A stretch of 64,000 nt of DNA from positions 682,001 through 746,000 of the forward strand of contig NZ_UPSE01000493.1 of assembly GCF_900573885.1 (NCBI RefSeq), given 5' to 3'. This DNA comes from Pseudomonas viridiflava. Lineage in GTDB: Bacteria > Pseudomonadota > Gammaproteobacteria > Pseudomonadales > Pseudomonadaceae. The stretch's first letter is position 1. Every line of letters begins with the position of its first letter. The notes beneath the pieces were generated by a model. It did no database searches, was not told the DNA's origin, and was given only the letters and a program-made list of their open reading frames with translations. Made by a program: the position numbers and the translations under genes. This document shows, piece by piece, positions 26,052-34,488 of this stretch.

Positions 26052-26705
26052 TTAACGCCAGCTCAGAATTGGCCAACCCGCTTTCACTGCGTGGTCGCGC
26101 AACACCGGGTCCGGATTCACCGCGTGCGGGTAACTGACCTGGCTCAACAGCGGTAAGTCATTGCGAGAGTCGGAGTAGAAGTACGCGCCATCCAGGCTCT
26201 CGTTCTGCTCGGCCAGCCATGCATGCAAACGTGTGACTTTGCCTTCGCGGTAAGTCAGCACGCCGCGTGTGTTGCCGCTGTAATGTCCGTGAGTTTCTTC
26301 CAGATCAATCGCCAGCACTTCATCAATCTTCAGCCGTGCGGCAATGGCGCTGACCAGAAAATGGGCTGAGGCGGAGATCACCAGAATGCGATCGCCGGCT
26401 TCGCGGTGTGTGGCCAGGCAGCGGGTGGCGTCGCTGAAGAAAATCGGCTCGATTACATCTTCCACAAACGGCTCGACCACAAACGCCACTTCCTCGGCGG
26501 TGCGGCCTACCAGCGGCGACAGGCTGAAGGTCATGTAGTCCTCCATGGCCAGTTTGCCCTCGGCGTACAAGGCCATCAGCTCGTGGTCTTTTTTTACAAA
26601 CGACTCGCCGTCCACCCAGCCGATGTCGGCCATGTGCTCGCTCCAAAGACTGGCGCAGTCGCCGTCGATCAGGGTGTCGTCGAGGTCGAAAATCGCCAGG
26701 GCCAT
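26052..26705 (-). CDS. HAD-superfamily (subclass IB) phosphatase
   Basis: A 217-residue cytosolic phosphatase like phosphoserine phosphatase/SerB-type HAD-IB enzymes. Motif I FDLDDTLIDG provides the nucleophile Asp7 and acid Asp9, motif II is ILVISAS, and motif III/IV is AYFYSDSRNDLPLL. It starts one base inside the end of the ABC ATPase gene, so it is the last gene of the leftward ABC cassette. The placement suggests it removes phosphate from the imported compound or its product, but this is inference; similar enzymes can act on phosphoserine-like monoesters. Confidence 0.85.
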   Translation of the reverse strand: MALAIFDLDDTLIDGDCASLWSEHMADIGWVDGESFVKKDHELMALYAEGKLAMEDYMTFSLSPLVGRTAEEVAFVVEPFVEDVIEPIFFSDATRCLATHREAGDRILVISASAHFLVSAIAARLKIDEVLAIDLEETHGHYSGNTRGVLTYREGKVTRLHAWLAEQNESLDGAYFYSDSRNDLPLLSQVSYPHAVNPDPVLRDHAVKAGWPILSWR

Positions 26706-27691
26706 TACGCCACCTCCCGGATCGCGTCGGTGTCGATGCTCAGCGTCAGTTGCGTACCGTTGTCATGCACGTCAGCGGCGCTGCGGTTCAGCACGTCCAC
26801 CAACAATTCGACGCCACGGGCTTCAACGCGGTAGCGAATGACGTTGCCGAGCAAGCTATGGCTGCGTACCTGCGCGTCGATATCGCCGTTGCCCAATGAA
26901 ATGGCTTCCGGGCGAATCGCCACGCGGCTGTTTACCGGGCGTAGCAACAGGCGGCTGGCGGCGTCGGCATCGAGCAGGTTGTAGTTGCCGATAAAACCGG
27001 CGGCGAACGCATCGACCGGTGCGGTGTAAAGGGTTTCGGCGTCGCCGCTCTGCACGATCTTGCCGGCGTTCATGAGGAAGATGCGGTCCGACATGGTCAG
27101 CGCTTCTTCCTGGTCGTGGGTGACGAAAATGGTGGTCAGCCCCAGCTCTTGCTGAATGCTGCGAATTTGCTCACGCAGGTGTTTGCGAATTCGTGCATCG
27201 AGCGCCGACAGCGGCTCATCGAGCAGCAGCAAGCGTGGACGGGTAACCAGCGAGCGCGCCAGGGCCACGCGTTGGCATTGGCCGCCGGACAGCTGGTGCG
27301 GATAACGATCCGCGAAGGTGCCGAGCTCAACCATGTCGAGCGCTTCCTTCACACGCGTGGCGCTCTCGTCCTTGCTGACTTTTTGCATCCGCAGGCCGAA
27401 GGCGACGTTCTGTTGCACGCTCATGTTGGGGAACAGTGCGTAGCTCTGAAACACCATGCCGATGTCGCGCTTTTGTGGCGACAGTGGCACCAGGTCGTTG
27501 CCTTCGAGCAGGATTTTCCCGCCGTTCACTTCGGTTAAACCGGCGATGCAGCGCAGCAGGGTGGACTTGCCGCAGCCAGACGGGCCGAGCAGCGTGACGA
27601 ATTCGCCCTCGGCGATTTCGCAGTTGATATCGCTGAAAATCGAGGTAGCGGCGTAGCTTTTGTGCAGCCCCTGAATGCTCAGAAAACTCAT
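26705..27691 (-). CDS. ABC transporter ATP-binding protein (phosphonate/polyamine type)
   Basis: A 328-residue ATPase of the PotA/FbpC/PhnT group. It has Walker A LLGPSGCGKSTLLRC (about residues 34-48), Q-loop GMVFQSYALFPNMSV, the signature YPHQLSGGQCQRVALARSL, Walker B LLLLDEPLSALD and the switch FVTHDQEEAL, followed by a C-terminal TOBE-like domain of about 80 residues. It powers the two adjacent permeases. It overlaps both neighbours by a few bases (27688-27691 and 26705), so the cassette is translated as a coupled unit. Substrate assignment rests on the cassette as a whole. Confidence 0.9.
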   Translation of the reverse strand: MSFLSIQGLHKSYAATSIFSDINCEIAEGEFVTLLGPSGCGKSTLLRCIAGLTEVNGGKILLEGNDLVPLSPQKRDIGMVFQSYALFPNMSVQQNVAFGLRMQKVSKDESATRVKEALDMVELGTFADRYPHQLSGGQCQRVALARSLVTRPRLLLLDEPLSALDARIRKHLREQIRSIQQELGLTTIFVTHDQEEALTMSDRIFLMNAGKIVQSGDAETLYTAPVDAFAAGFIGNYNLLDADAASRLLLRPVNSRVAIRPEAISLGNGDIDAQVRSHSLLGNVIRYRVEARGVELLVDVLNRSAADVHDNGTQLTLSIDTDAIREVA

Positions 27692-28485
27692 GCTTTGTCC
27701 TTGTTCAAACGGTTGGCTGCCCAGGTGAACAGCAGCACGAAGAAGAAGTAGGAAATAACCAGGGCGCTGTTGAAATGGCCGCTGCTGTTTTTCATGTTGT
27801 TCAGGTACACCTGCAGCGTTTCGTAACGCGTACCGACCAGCAGGTTGGCGAATACGAATTCGCCGAACAGAAAGGAGAACGACAGAAACAGCGACACCAT
27901 CAAACCCTTGCGCAGGTTGGGCAGCACCACCAGGAACGCCGCTTTCCAGGTGCTGGCACCGAGCAGGTGAGCGGCATCCATCAGGTCGGTGAGGTTGATT
28001 GCTTGCAGGTTATTGGTGATCGCGCGGTACATGAACGGCAGCGCCACGGTGAAGTAGCAGCCAATCAGAATCCACGGCGTGCCCACCATCGCCAGCGGAC
28101 CGGAACCATAGATTTGCAACAGGCCAACCGACGACACCACAGGCGGCACGGCGAAAGGCAGCAGGATGAGAATGTTCATCAGGCCGTCGAGCTTGGGGAA
28201 GTGGTAGTGCACCACAAACAGCAGCGGCAGAATCAGCACCACCGACAGCAGCAGCGCGCCAAAACACACCAGCAGTGATTGCCCGAATGCGGTCAGAAAG
28301 CGTGGATCGGTCCACAGCTGCGCATACCATTTCAGCGTCAGGCCGTCGGGCAGAATGGTCGCCGACCAGCTGGTGGAAAGGGAGTAAAGCAGGGTGCCAG
28401 CCAGCGGCAACAGCAGAATAAGGAACAGCAAGGTGACCACCGTGCGGTGATACAGCCCGGCCGCCCGGGTTTCAACGCGCGACAT
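27688..28485 (-). CDS. ABC transporter permease, second
   Basis: A 265-residue inner-membrane permease with six segments of the binding-protein-dependent (MetI-like) fold. The EAA-type loop is seen as DLMDAAHLLGASTWKAAFLVVLP at about residues 165-187. It pairs with the upstream permease, whose end it overlaps by 14 bases. The first segment is LLFLILLLPLAGTLLYSL. Together they form the membrane channel of the importer, related to spermidine, iron and 2-aminoethylphosphonate systems. Confidence 0.88.
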   Translation of the reverse strand: MSRVETRAAGLYHRTVVTLLFLILLLPLAGTLLYSLSTSWSATILPDGLTLKWYAQLWTDPRFLTAFGQSLLVCFGALLLSVVLILPLLFVVHYHFPKLDGLMNILILLPFAVPPVVSSVGLLQIYGSGPLAMVGTPWILIGCYFTVALPFMYRAITNNLQAINLTDLMDAAHLLGASTWKAAFLVVLPNLRKGLMVSLFLSFSFLFGEFVFANLLVGTRYETLQVYLNNMKNSSGHFNSALVISYFFFVLLFTWAANRLNKDKA

Positions 28486-29314
28486 GGTAGCTCCTCTTCA
28501 ACAGCCATTGATGCACCACGGTAATCACCGCCATCAGCCCCACCAGCACCATTGCCAGCGCGCTGGCCAGGTTCGGATTGAGCGATATGTCACCCGCCAC
28601 CATGGCGGCGATACGAATCGGCAACACGTTGAAGTTGCCCGTGGTCAGGGCATACACCGTGGCGTAAGCGCCCAGCGCGTTGGCAAGCAGAATGATGAAG
28701 GTGCCCAGCAAGGCCGGTGTCAGCACCGGCAAGCCGATGTGCCGCCAGAAATCCCAGGTGCTGGCGCCCAGCAGTTCGGCCGATTCGCGCCAGTCTTCAC
28801 GCAGGGCGTCGAATGCCGGGTAAAGCAGCAGCACGCCGAGGGGAATCTGGAAGTAGGTGTAGAGCACAATCAAGCCGGTTTTCGAGTACAGATTGAAGTC
28901 GTCGATCACGCCGGCTTGCTTGAGGATGATGGTCAGCGCGCCGTTGAAGCCCAGCAGAATCACAAAGGCGAACGCCAGCGGCACGCCAGCGAAGTTGCTG
29001 GTCATGTTGGAAAACGCCATGACGAAATCGCGCAGCTTGCTGTCGACCTTGCGCAGCGAGTACGCACCGAGAACGGCAATGACGATGCCGATTACGCTCG
29101 ACCAGAATGAAATTTCCAGGCTGTGCTTGATCGCCTGCAGATAAAACTTCGAGCTGAATACTTTGGCGTAATTGCTCAGGCCCCAGCCGGCAGCGCTGTC
29201 GAGGCTGTTGATCGCCACCCACAGCAGCGGCGCTATCTGAAAGGCAATAAAGAAAACGGCAAAGGGCAGCAGGCACAGCAGGCCAAGCCATTTGCCTCGG
29301 GTGACTGAACTCAC
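28472..29314 (-). CDS. ABC transporter permease, first
   Basis: A 280-residue MetI-like inner-membrane permease with six segments (first: LGLLCLLPFAVFFIAFQIAP). The conserved cytoplasmic EAA loop is DALREDWRESAELLGASTWDFWRHIGLPVLTPAL, around residues 173-206, matching the coupling loop of the second permease at ELLGASTW. The start overlaps the end of the phosphohydrolase gene by four bases and the end overlaps the second permease by 14. It belongs to the AEP/PotB-like importer group. Confidence 0.88.
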   Translation of the reverse strand: MSSVTRGKWLGLLCLLPFAVFFIAFQIAPLLWVAINSLDSAAGWGLSNYAKVFSSKFYLQAIKHSLEISFWSSVIGIVIAVLGAYSLRKVDSKLRDFVMAFSNMTSNFAGVPLAFAFVILLGFNGALTIILKQAGVIDDFNLYSKTGLIVLYTYFQIPLGVLLLYPAFDALREDWRESAELLGASTWDFWRHIGLPVLTPALLGTFIILLANALGAYATVYALTTGNFNVLPIRIAAMVAGDISLNPNLASALAMVLVGLMAVITVVHQWLLKRSYHVAR

Positions 29315-30117
29315 TTCAACAGCTCCCGGCAGACAGGTTTGTCATGGGGCACACCCAGCAGTTCGCAAATGGTGCCGCACAGGTCGGTTTGTTTCGGTTG
29401 GGCAAAGGTGTCCAGGCTGAAGGCATCGCCGAGCACAAACAGCGGCACTTCGCGCTCTTCGGTGAGCAGGCCGTTGTGGGAGCGGTCGTTGTTCATGCCG
29501 TGGTCAGCGGTGACCATCACCTGGTAGCCGGCGTCGAGCCAGCGCTGCAAGTATTCAGCGAGCAACAGGTCGGCGCTGCGGGCGCTGTTGCGGTATTGCG
29601 GGCTGTCGAGGCCGTGCTTGTGGCCTGCGTCGTCAATGTTCATCGGATGGGCCAGCAGGAAGTTGGGCGCATGGCGCACCCGCAGGCTTTCGGCATCGGC
29701 GAACAGATGGGAATCGGGGTAGTGGTCGGCGTAATAGAAATGCCCATGCTGGATGGGTAATTCCGGCGCCTCGGTATGCCGGTCACGCGCTGCATGGAAC
29801 GGGCTGCGGTTATACAGCTCGCTCACCCAGTGGTAAGCCGCTGCTGCCGTGCTCAGGCCCGCCGCACTGGCGTAGTGGAAAATGCTTTGCTGGTTGGAAA
29901 GACGCGATACATCGTTGTGCACGATGCCGCTTTCAATCGGCGGTACGCCGGAAAGAATGCACTCATACAACGGCCGCGAGAGCGCTGGCAGTTCGCATTC
30001 GAGTTTGTACAGCGCAGCGCGCCCGGCGCCGCAGTAAGCCTGCAAGTGCCCCATGGCATGCTCAGCCACGCCGTAGTTGAGGCCGTCGAGCACCACGAGT
30101 ATGACGTTGTGTTTCAT
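29311..30117 (-). CDS. Alkaline-phosphatase-superfamily phosphohydrolase
   Basis: A 268-residue cytosolic enzyme of the nucleotide pyrophosphatase/phosphodiesterase branch of the alkaline phosphatase superfamily. The two-metal ligands are all present: Asp11 (VVLDGLN), the nucleophile position Ser47 (PALSRPL), Asp162/Asp163 and His166 (NIDDAGHKHG), Asp205-His206 (TADHGM) and His214 (RSHNG). There is no signal peptide, so it acts on an imported compound. It lies between the binding protein and the permeases of the ABC cassette and is translationally coupled to the first permease. Likely substrates are phosphonates or phosphodiesters; the actual one is unknown. Confidence 0.85.
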   Translation of the reverse strand: MKHNVILVVLDGLNYGVAEHAMGHLQAYCGAGRAALYKLECELPALSRPLYECILSGVPPIESGIVHNDVSRLSNQQSIFHYASAAGLSTAAAAYHWVSELYNRSPFHAARDRHTEAPELPIQHGHFYYADHYPDSHLFADAESLRVRHAPNFLLAHPMNIDDAGHKHGLDSPQYRNSARSADLLLAEYLQRWLDAGYQVMVTADHGMNNDRSHNGLLTEEREVPLFVLGDAFSLDTFAQPKQTDLCGTICELLGVPHDKPVCRELLK

Positions 30118-30150
30118 GTGCTATTCCACCGTTGCAAGGCGTTCCTCAGT

Positions 30151-30219
30151 CCCTGTGGGAGCGGCTTTAGCCGCGATGCTGTTGCGCTTGAAAGCATCGC
30201 GGCTAAAGCCCCTCCTACA
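30151..30219. repeat. REP-type inverted pair (GGAGCGGCTTTAGCCGCGATG family)
   Basis: CTGTGGGAGCGGCTTTAGCC at about 30153 and its inverted partner GCATCGCGGCTAAAGCCCCT ending near 30214 face each other inside the ABC cassette, between the binding protein and phosphohydrolase genes. As a transcript it would form a long hairpin that could stabilise the binding-protein mRNA. Other copies are at 42077 and 47350. Confidence 0.85.
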
Positions 30220-30284
30220 TTGACCGTGCGTGCTGAAAAAGAAGAAAGCGGCCAGACCGCTTTCTTCTATCGCCGCCTGACTCT

Positions 30285-31343
30285 TTATTCCATGTTGATG
30301 ATCACGTTTTCCTGCCACAGGCTCGGCAAGGCCTTGGAGGTTTCTTCCCAGGCTTTGGCGTCCTTGATTGGCTTGACCTTGGCGTACTGCTCATTGGGCA
30401 GCAGCTTGGCTTGCACGTCAGCCGGCAGGGTCAGGTGCTCTGCACGGATCGGACGGGCGTTGCCTTTGGCCAGGTTGATCTGACCGGCGTCGCTCAGAAT
30501 GTACTCACGCGCCAGCTTGGCGGCGTTAGGGTTCTTGGCGTATTTGTTGATGATGGTGGTGTAACCGGAGATCACCGAACCGTCGGACGGAATCAGCACT
30601 TCAAAGCGGCTTGGGTCGATCTGGTCGCGGTAGCTCAAGCCGTTGAAGTCCCAGACAACGCCCACTTCCACTTCGCCTTTTTCCAGGGTCTGGATAGTCG
30701 GGTTGGACAGTGACAGACGACCTTGCTTGGCGATTTCAGCGAACAGGTCCAGACCCGGCTGAATGTTCTTCTCGTCACCGCCTTTGGCGATGGCGGCAGC
30801 CAGTACGCCGTTTACTGCTTGTGCAGCAGCGCTGACGTCACCGATGGCAACTTTGTATTTGCCTTTTTCCAGGTCGGCCCAGGATTTCGGTACGTCTTTG
30901 ACCAGCTTCTTGTTGACGATGAAAGCGATGGAGCCGGTGTAGGCGAGCATCCAGTGGCCGTCTTTGTCTTTGGCCCACTCGGGAATTTGTGCCCAGGTGC
31001 TGGGTTTGTAGGGTTGGGTTACACCCTGCTGTGCGGCGATGGGGCCAAAGGCCGCGCCGACGTCGCCGATGTCGGCGGTGGCGTTGTCTTTTTCCGCAGC
31101 AAACTTGGCGATTTCCTGCGCCGAGCTCATGTCGGTGTCCAGGTGCTTAAGGCCGTAGAGTTTGCCCAGGTCGACCCAGGTGTCCTTCCAGTTGGCCCAG
31201 CTGTCTGGCATGCCCACGCTGTTTACCGCGCCCTCGGACTTGGCGGCGGCTTCCAGGCTTTTCAGGTCGGTATCGGCGGCCATGGCGAGGTTAGCCAGAG
31301 CAATGGTCGATCCCAGGATTGAAGCTAGCAACAGGCGTTTCAT
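30285..31343 (-). CDS. ABC transporter periplasmic binding protein
   Basis: A 352-residue periplasmic protein with a typical signal peptide (MKRLLLASILGSTIALANLA, cleaved after AMA at residue 22). The sequence fits the iron/2-aminoethylphosphonate/spermidine-type binding-protein family (cluster D-like), with TADIGDVGAAFGPIAAQQGV and VGVVWDFNGLSYRDQI. It captures the substrate for the ABC importer encoded downstream. AAGGAG lies eight bases before ATG. A REP hairpin follows, as often seen after highly expressed binding proteins. A CTAG-centred palindrome sits 27 bases upstream of the start and may bind the divergent GntR regulator. Confidence 0.88.
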   Translation of the reverse strand: MKRLLLASILGSTIALANLAMAADTDLKSLEAAAKSEGAVNSVGMPDSWANWKDTWVDLGKLYGLKHLDTDMSSAQEIAKFAAEKDNATADIGDVGAAFGPIAAQQGVTQPYKPSTWAQIPEWAKDKDGHWMLAYTGSIAFIVNKKLVKDVPKSWADLEKGKYKVAIGDVSAAAQAVNGVLAAAIAKGGDEKNIQPGLDLFAEIAKQGRLSLSNPTIQTLEKGEVEVGVVWDFNGLSYRDQIDPSRFEVLIPSDGSVISGYTTIINKYAKNPNAAKLAREYILSDAGQINLAKGNARPIRAEHLTLPADVQAKLLPNEQYAKVKPIKDAKAWEETSKALPSLWQENVIINME

Positions 31344-31369
31344 TCGACGCTCCTTCGTGTTGAGGGTGT

Positions 31370-31381
31370 TGGTCTAGATCA
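31370..31381. promoter_or_regulatory. Candidate GntR operator ahead of the ABC cassette
   Basis: TGGTCTAGATCA is an imperfect palindrome centred on CTAG, located 27 bases upstream of the binding-protein start. It shares the form TGGnCTAGnnCA with the perfect palindrome in front of the divergent GntR gene. Assignment as operator is inference. Confidence 0.45.
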
Positions 31382-31646
31382 GCAATAGCCAAGCCAAGTT
31401 AGCGGTAATGGATGACAATTTTGTGTCGGACCGCTCTGGCTCGCCGCCCGCGCCAAGTGCGCCGGGCGAGCGTCCAGCAAGCGTAGACCATGGATAAGTG
31501 CTTGATTTGAAAAATATACAGGGCGTATCAAGGTTGGCATGTGCCATGCAAAAGCAGGCTCATGTCATCCAATAGTCATCTAGGCTGGCTAGGGTTATTC
31601 ACCGAACTACGGCGGTTTCCAGGCTTTGGCTGGCCCTGAAATGGGG

Positions 31647-31660
31647 CTGGACTAGTCCAG
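31647..31660. promoter_or_regulatory. Candidate GntR autoregulatory operator
   Basis: CTGGACTAGTCCAG is a perfect 14-base palindrome ending 14 bases before the GntR start codon. GntR/UTRA regulators of the HutC branch typically bind such short palindromes near their own promoters. It matches the weaker site at 31370. Confidence 0.55.
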
Positions 31661-31673
31661 ATGAGGGCACTTG

Positions 31674-32390
31674 ATGCGAGATGAGGCACCCCGCGCGGTT
31701 ACGGCAATCTGTCGTGCGCTGGAAGAACAGATAGAGCACGGCTTGTTGCCGTCAGGCAGCAAGTTGCCGGCCGAGCGCAAATTGAGCGAGGTGTTCGACA
31801 CCACGCGCATCACCTTGCGTGAAGCCTTGGGCCAGCTGGAAGCGCAGGGGCTTATCTATCGCGAGGAGCGCCGTGGCTGGTTTGTGTCGTTGCCACGCCT
31901 GGCCTACAACCCGCTGGTGCGCAGCCATTTCGACGCCATGGTTGGCGAGCAGGGGCGCACGCCGGCCACCGAAGTGATAGCCGCGCGGCTGTTGCCAGCG
32001 CCCGCGGCCATTTGTGATCTGCTTGAGTTGCCGGCGCTGTCCAGCGTCATTCAGATACGTCGCGCACGCCGTGTTGACGGCCGGCTGGTGCTGTACGTCG
32101 AGCATTACCTCAATCCCGCCTACTTTCCGGGCATTCTCGACTTTGACCTGACCCTGTCGCTGACCGAACTGTACGAACGCCAGTACGGCATTCACTACGG
32201 GCGGGTGCGGTTCGACATGGTGCCAACGGCGCTGCACCTGGAGGCAGCGGCTGCCTTGAAAGTATCAGTAGGCAGCCCGGCGCTGCGCATCACGCGGGTG
32301 AACCGCGACCAGCACGGCCGGTTGATTGATTGCGACATCGAGTGCTGGCGGCACGATGCCATTCACGTGAGCGTGGAAGTGCCGGAGTAG
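31674..32390 (+). CDS. GntR-family regulator with UTRA domain
   Basis: A 238-residue HutC-type regulator. Residues about 5-72 form the winged helix (SKLPAERKLSEVFDTTRITLREALGQLEAQGLIYREERRGWFV) and about 90-235 form the UTRA ligand-binding domain (VIQIRRARRVDGRLVLYVEH, ending DIECWRHDAIHVSVEV). It is divergent from the ABC/phosphohydrolase cassette with a 330-base gap, so it most likely represses that cassette until a ligand (substrate or product) binds. The ATG at 31674 is preferred to a TTG directly before it. UTRA regulators of this kind often control phosphonate, histidine or sugar use. Confidence 0.9.
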   Translation: MRDEAPRAVTAICRALEEQIEHGLLPSGSKLPAERKLSEVFDTTRITLREALGQLEAQGLIYREERRGWFVSLPRLAYNPLVRSHFDAMVGEQGRTPATEVIAARLLPAPAAICDLLELPALSSVIQIRRARRVDGRLVLYVEHYLNPAYFPGILDFDLTLSLTELYERQYGIHYGRVRFDMVPTALHLEAAAALKVSVGSPALRITRVNRDQHGRLIDCDIECWRHDAIHVSVEVPE

Positions 32391-32400
32391 AGGCGCGGGT

Positions 32401-32428
32401 GTTGGGCTTCGCTGCGCTAAGCCCAACG
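32401..32428. repeat. GTTGGGCTTCGC repeat, short copy
   Basis: GTTGGGCTTCGCTGCGCTAA-GCCCAAC is a compact self-palindromic unit between the convergent GntR and apeB genes. It belongs to the family at 4261. Confidence 0.75.
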
Positions 32429-32433
32429 GCTTG

Positions 32434-33720
32434 TCAAAACAACTCAGTCGCATAAAACGCGGTGAGCACTTTCACCAGATGCTCAAGGTCATGGCTGCCC
32501 GCCAGTTCGCGAATCGAGTGCATGGCAAAGGTCGGCAGGCCGATGTCGACCGTGCGTACGCCCAGATTGCTGGCGATGATCGGGCCGATGGTGGAACCGC
32601 AACCCATGTCGCTGCGGACCACGAAGCTCTGCACCGGCACCTCTTCGGCCAGGCACAAGTGGCGGAAAAACCCGGCGGTTTCGCTGCTGGTGGCGTAGCG
32701 CTGGTTGCTGTTGACCTTGATCACCGGGCCGGCATTGAGTTTTGGTCCGTGGTTGCCGTCGTGCTTGTCGGCGTAGTTGGGGTGCACGCCGTGGGCGTTG
32801 TCAGCCGACACCAGCAGCGACTTCTGAATGACCCGCACAAAGTCTTCATCGTGCGGCAGTACGCGGCGCAGCACTTGCTCGAGCATAGGCCCGTCGGCGC
32901 CGCAGCAGGAGCTGGAGCCCACTTCTTCGTGGTCGGTGCAGATCAGAAAGCAGCTTTCGTCGTCGGCGCTGTGCAGCAAGGCTTGCAGGCCGGCAAAGCA
33001 AGACAGCAGGTTGTCGAGGCGCGCGCCGGCAATGAAGTCTGCGTTCAAGCCTATGACGGCAGCGTCCTGGGTGTCGTAGAAACTCAACTCGTAGTCGAGC
33101 ACCGCGTCGGCATTCAGGCCGTGCTCGCGGCCGAGCTGGTCGGCGAGCAGGGCGCGGAAGTCGTAGCGTTCATCGCCAGCCACTTGAGCCAGAATCGGCG
33201 GCAGTTCGGTTTGCGGGTTGATCGCCCAGCCCTGGTTGGCTTCACGGTTCAGGTGAATGGCCAGGTTGGGAATGGTGGCGATGGGCACCAGGAAGTCGAT
33301 CAACTGGCTTTCAACCTTGCCGTCGCGGCGGAAGGTGACGCGCCCGGCCAGCGACAGGTCGCGGTCAAACCACGGCGCGAGCAAGGCGCCGCCGTACACT
33401 TCAACACCCAGTTGCAGAAAGCCCTGGCGCTGCAGTTCCGGCTGCGGTTTTACCCGCAGGCACGGGCTGTCGGTGTGCGCGCCGACCAGGCGCAAACCAC
33501 CTTCCAGCGGCGCACGCTTGCCGAGCTTGAAGGCGATGATGGAGGAGTCGTTGCGGGTTACGTAGTAGCGGCCACCGGCTTCGGTGTGCCAGGTTTCCCG
33601 CTCATCGAGGTGCACATAACCGGCCGTTTCCAGGCGCATGGCCAGGCTGGCGGTGGCGTGAAACGGCGTCGGCGAGGCCTTGAGAAAGTCGATCAGGCCC
33701 TGATTCAATTCTTCGCGCAT
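32434..33720 (-). CDS. apeB: M18-family aminopeptidase
   Basis: A 428-residue cytosolic metalloaminopeptidase of family M18 (aspartyl-aminopeptidase type). The zinc and catalytic residues are visible in VGAHTDSPCLRVKP (His and Asp, about residues 80-82), IAGARLDNLLSC (Asp), CTDHEEVGSSSCCGADGP (Glu-Glu) and SADNAHGVHPNY, and the terminal histidine in FAMHSIRELAG. It removes N-terminal residues from peptides and forms a large dodecamer in relatives. Length matches the family. It is followed (upstream side of the map) by rluA read in the same direction with a 60-base gap. Confidence 0.95.
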   Translation of the reverse strand: MREELNQGLIDFLKASPTPFHATASLAMRLETAGYVHLDERETWHTEAGGRYYVTRNDSSIIAFKLGKRAPLEGGLRLVGAHTDSPCLRVKPQPELQRQGFLQLGVEVYGGALLAPWFDRDLSLAGRVTFRRDGKVESQLIDFLVPIATIPNLAIHLNREANQGWAINPQTELPPILAQVAGDERYDFRALLADQLGREHGLNADAVLDYELSFYDTQDAAVIGLNADFIAGARLDNLLSCFAGLQALLHSADDESCFLICTDHEEVGSSSCCGADGPMLEQVLRRVLPHDEDFVRVIQKSLLVSADNAHGVHPNYADKHDGNHGPKLNAGPVIKVNSNQRYATSSETAGFFRHLCLAEEVPVQSFVVRSDMGCGSTIGPIIASNLGVRTVDIGLPTFAMHSIRELAGSHDLEHLVKVLTAFYATELF

Positions 33721-33779
33721 AAGGCACTCCAGGCGGCAATGGCCGGAGTTTACCGTATAGCGCCGCAGGCATCAGCCGC

Positions 33780-34415
33780 TCAAAACGGCGCCGGGCACTC
33801 AAAGCGCAAACGCTCGCCGGTTTTCGGATGGGTGAACGCCAGCATTGCCGCGTGCAGACACAAGCGCGGATAGGCAGCCAGCGCCTGTTCGTGGGCATAC
33901 AGGCCGTCGCCAAGCAGCGGATGGCCAATCGACAACATATGCACGCGCAACTGGTGCGAGCGGCCGGTGATGGGCGTTAGCTCGACGCGCGCCCAGTCGC
34001 CGCAACGCTCCAGCACGCGCCAGAAGGTCAGGGCGTTGCGTCCGTGTTCGTGGTCGACCACGTGGCGCGGTTTGGTCGGCGGGTCGTAGCGCAGCGGCAG
34101 GTCGATGCTGCCGCTGTCGAGTTCCGGCTGGCCCCAGCACAAGGCGATATAGGCTTTTTCGGTTTCGCGGTCGTGGAACTGGCGCGACAGTTCACGGTGG
34201 GTATCGGCGTCGCGGGCCAGCAGAATCAGGCCGGAGGTTTCCCAGTCCAGGCGGTGCACGATGCGTGCTTCGGGATAACCGTTTTCCTGCAGGCGGGTGA
34301 TCAGGCAGTCCTTGTTGTCATCCGCACGCCCAGGCACCGAGAGCAGCAGGGTGGGCTTGTTGACCAGCAGGATCTGTTCGTCCTGGTAGACGATTTCGAC
34401 GTTCGACAGCGGCAT
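33780..34415 (-). CDS. rluA: RluA-family 23S rRNA/tRNA pseudouridine synthase
   Basis: A 211-residue pseudouridine synthase. The catalytic Asp57 is in RIVHRLDWETSGLILLA, and the ITGRSHQLRVHMLSIGHPLLGD motif completes the active site. The short form without an S4 domain matches RluA, which modifies U746 of 23S rRNA and U32 of some tRNAs in E. coli. It lies downstream of minE in the same direction but after a terminator, so it probably has its own promoter or relies on read-through. A start ATG at 34415 is clear. Confidence 0.93.
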   Translation of the reverse strand: MPLSNVEIVYQDEQILLVNKPTLLLSVPGRADDNKDCLITRLQENGYPEARIVHRLDWETSGLILLARDADTHRELSRQFHDRETEKAYIALCWGQPELDSGSIDLPLRYDPPTKPRHVVDHEHGRNALTFWRVLERCGDWARVELTPITGRSHQLRVHMLSIGHPLLGDGLYAHEQALAAYPRLCLHAAMLAFTHPKTGERLRFECPAPF

Positions 34416-34440
34416 GCAGTGGCCCTACAAAACAGTTGCG

Positions 34441-34472
34441 CAAAAACGACAACGGCGGCCGAAGCCGCCGTT
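34441..34472 (-). terminator. Terminator of the min operon
   Basis: AACGGCGGC-cgaa-GCCGCCGTT at 34451-34472, read leftward, is followed by GTCGTTTTTG. It lies between minE and rluA. Confidence 0.85.
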
Positions 34473-34488
34473 ATCTGAACCCTTCGAA

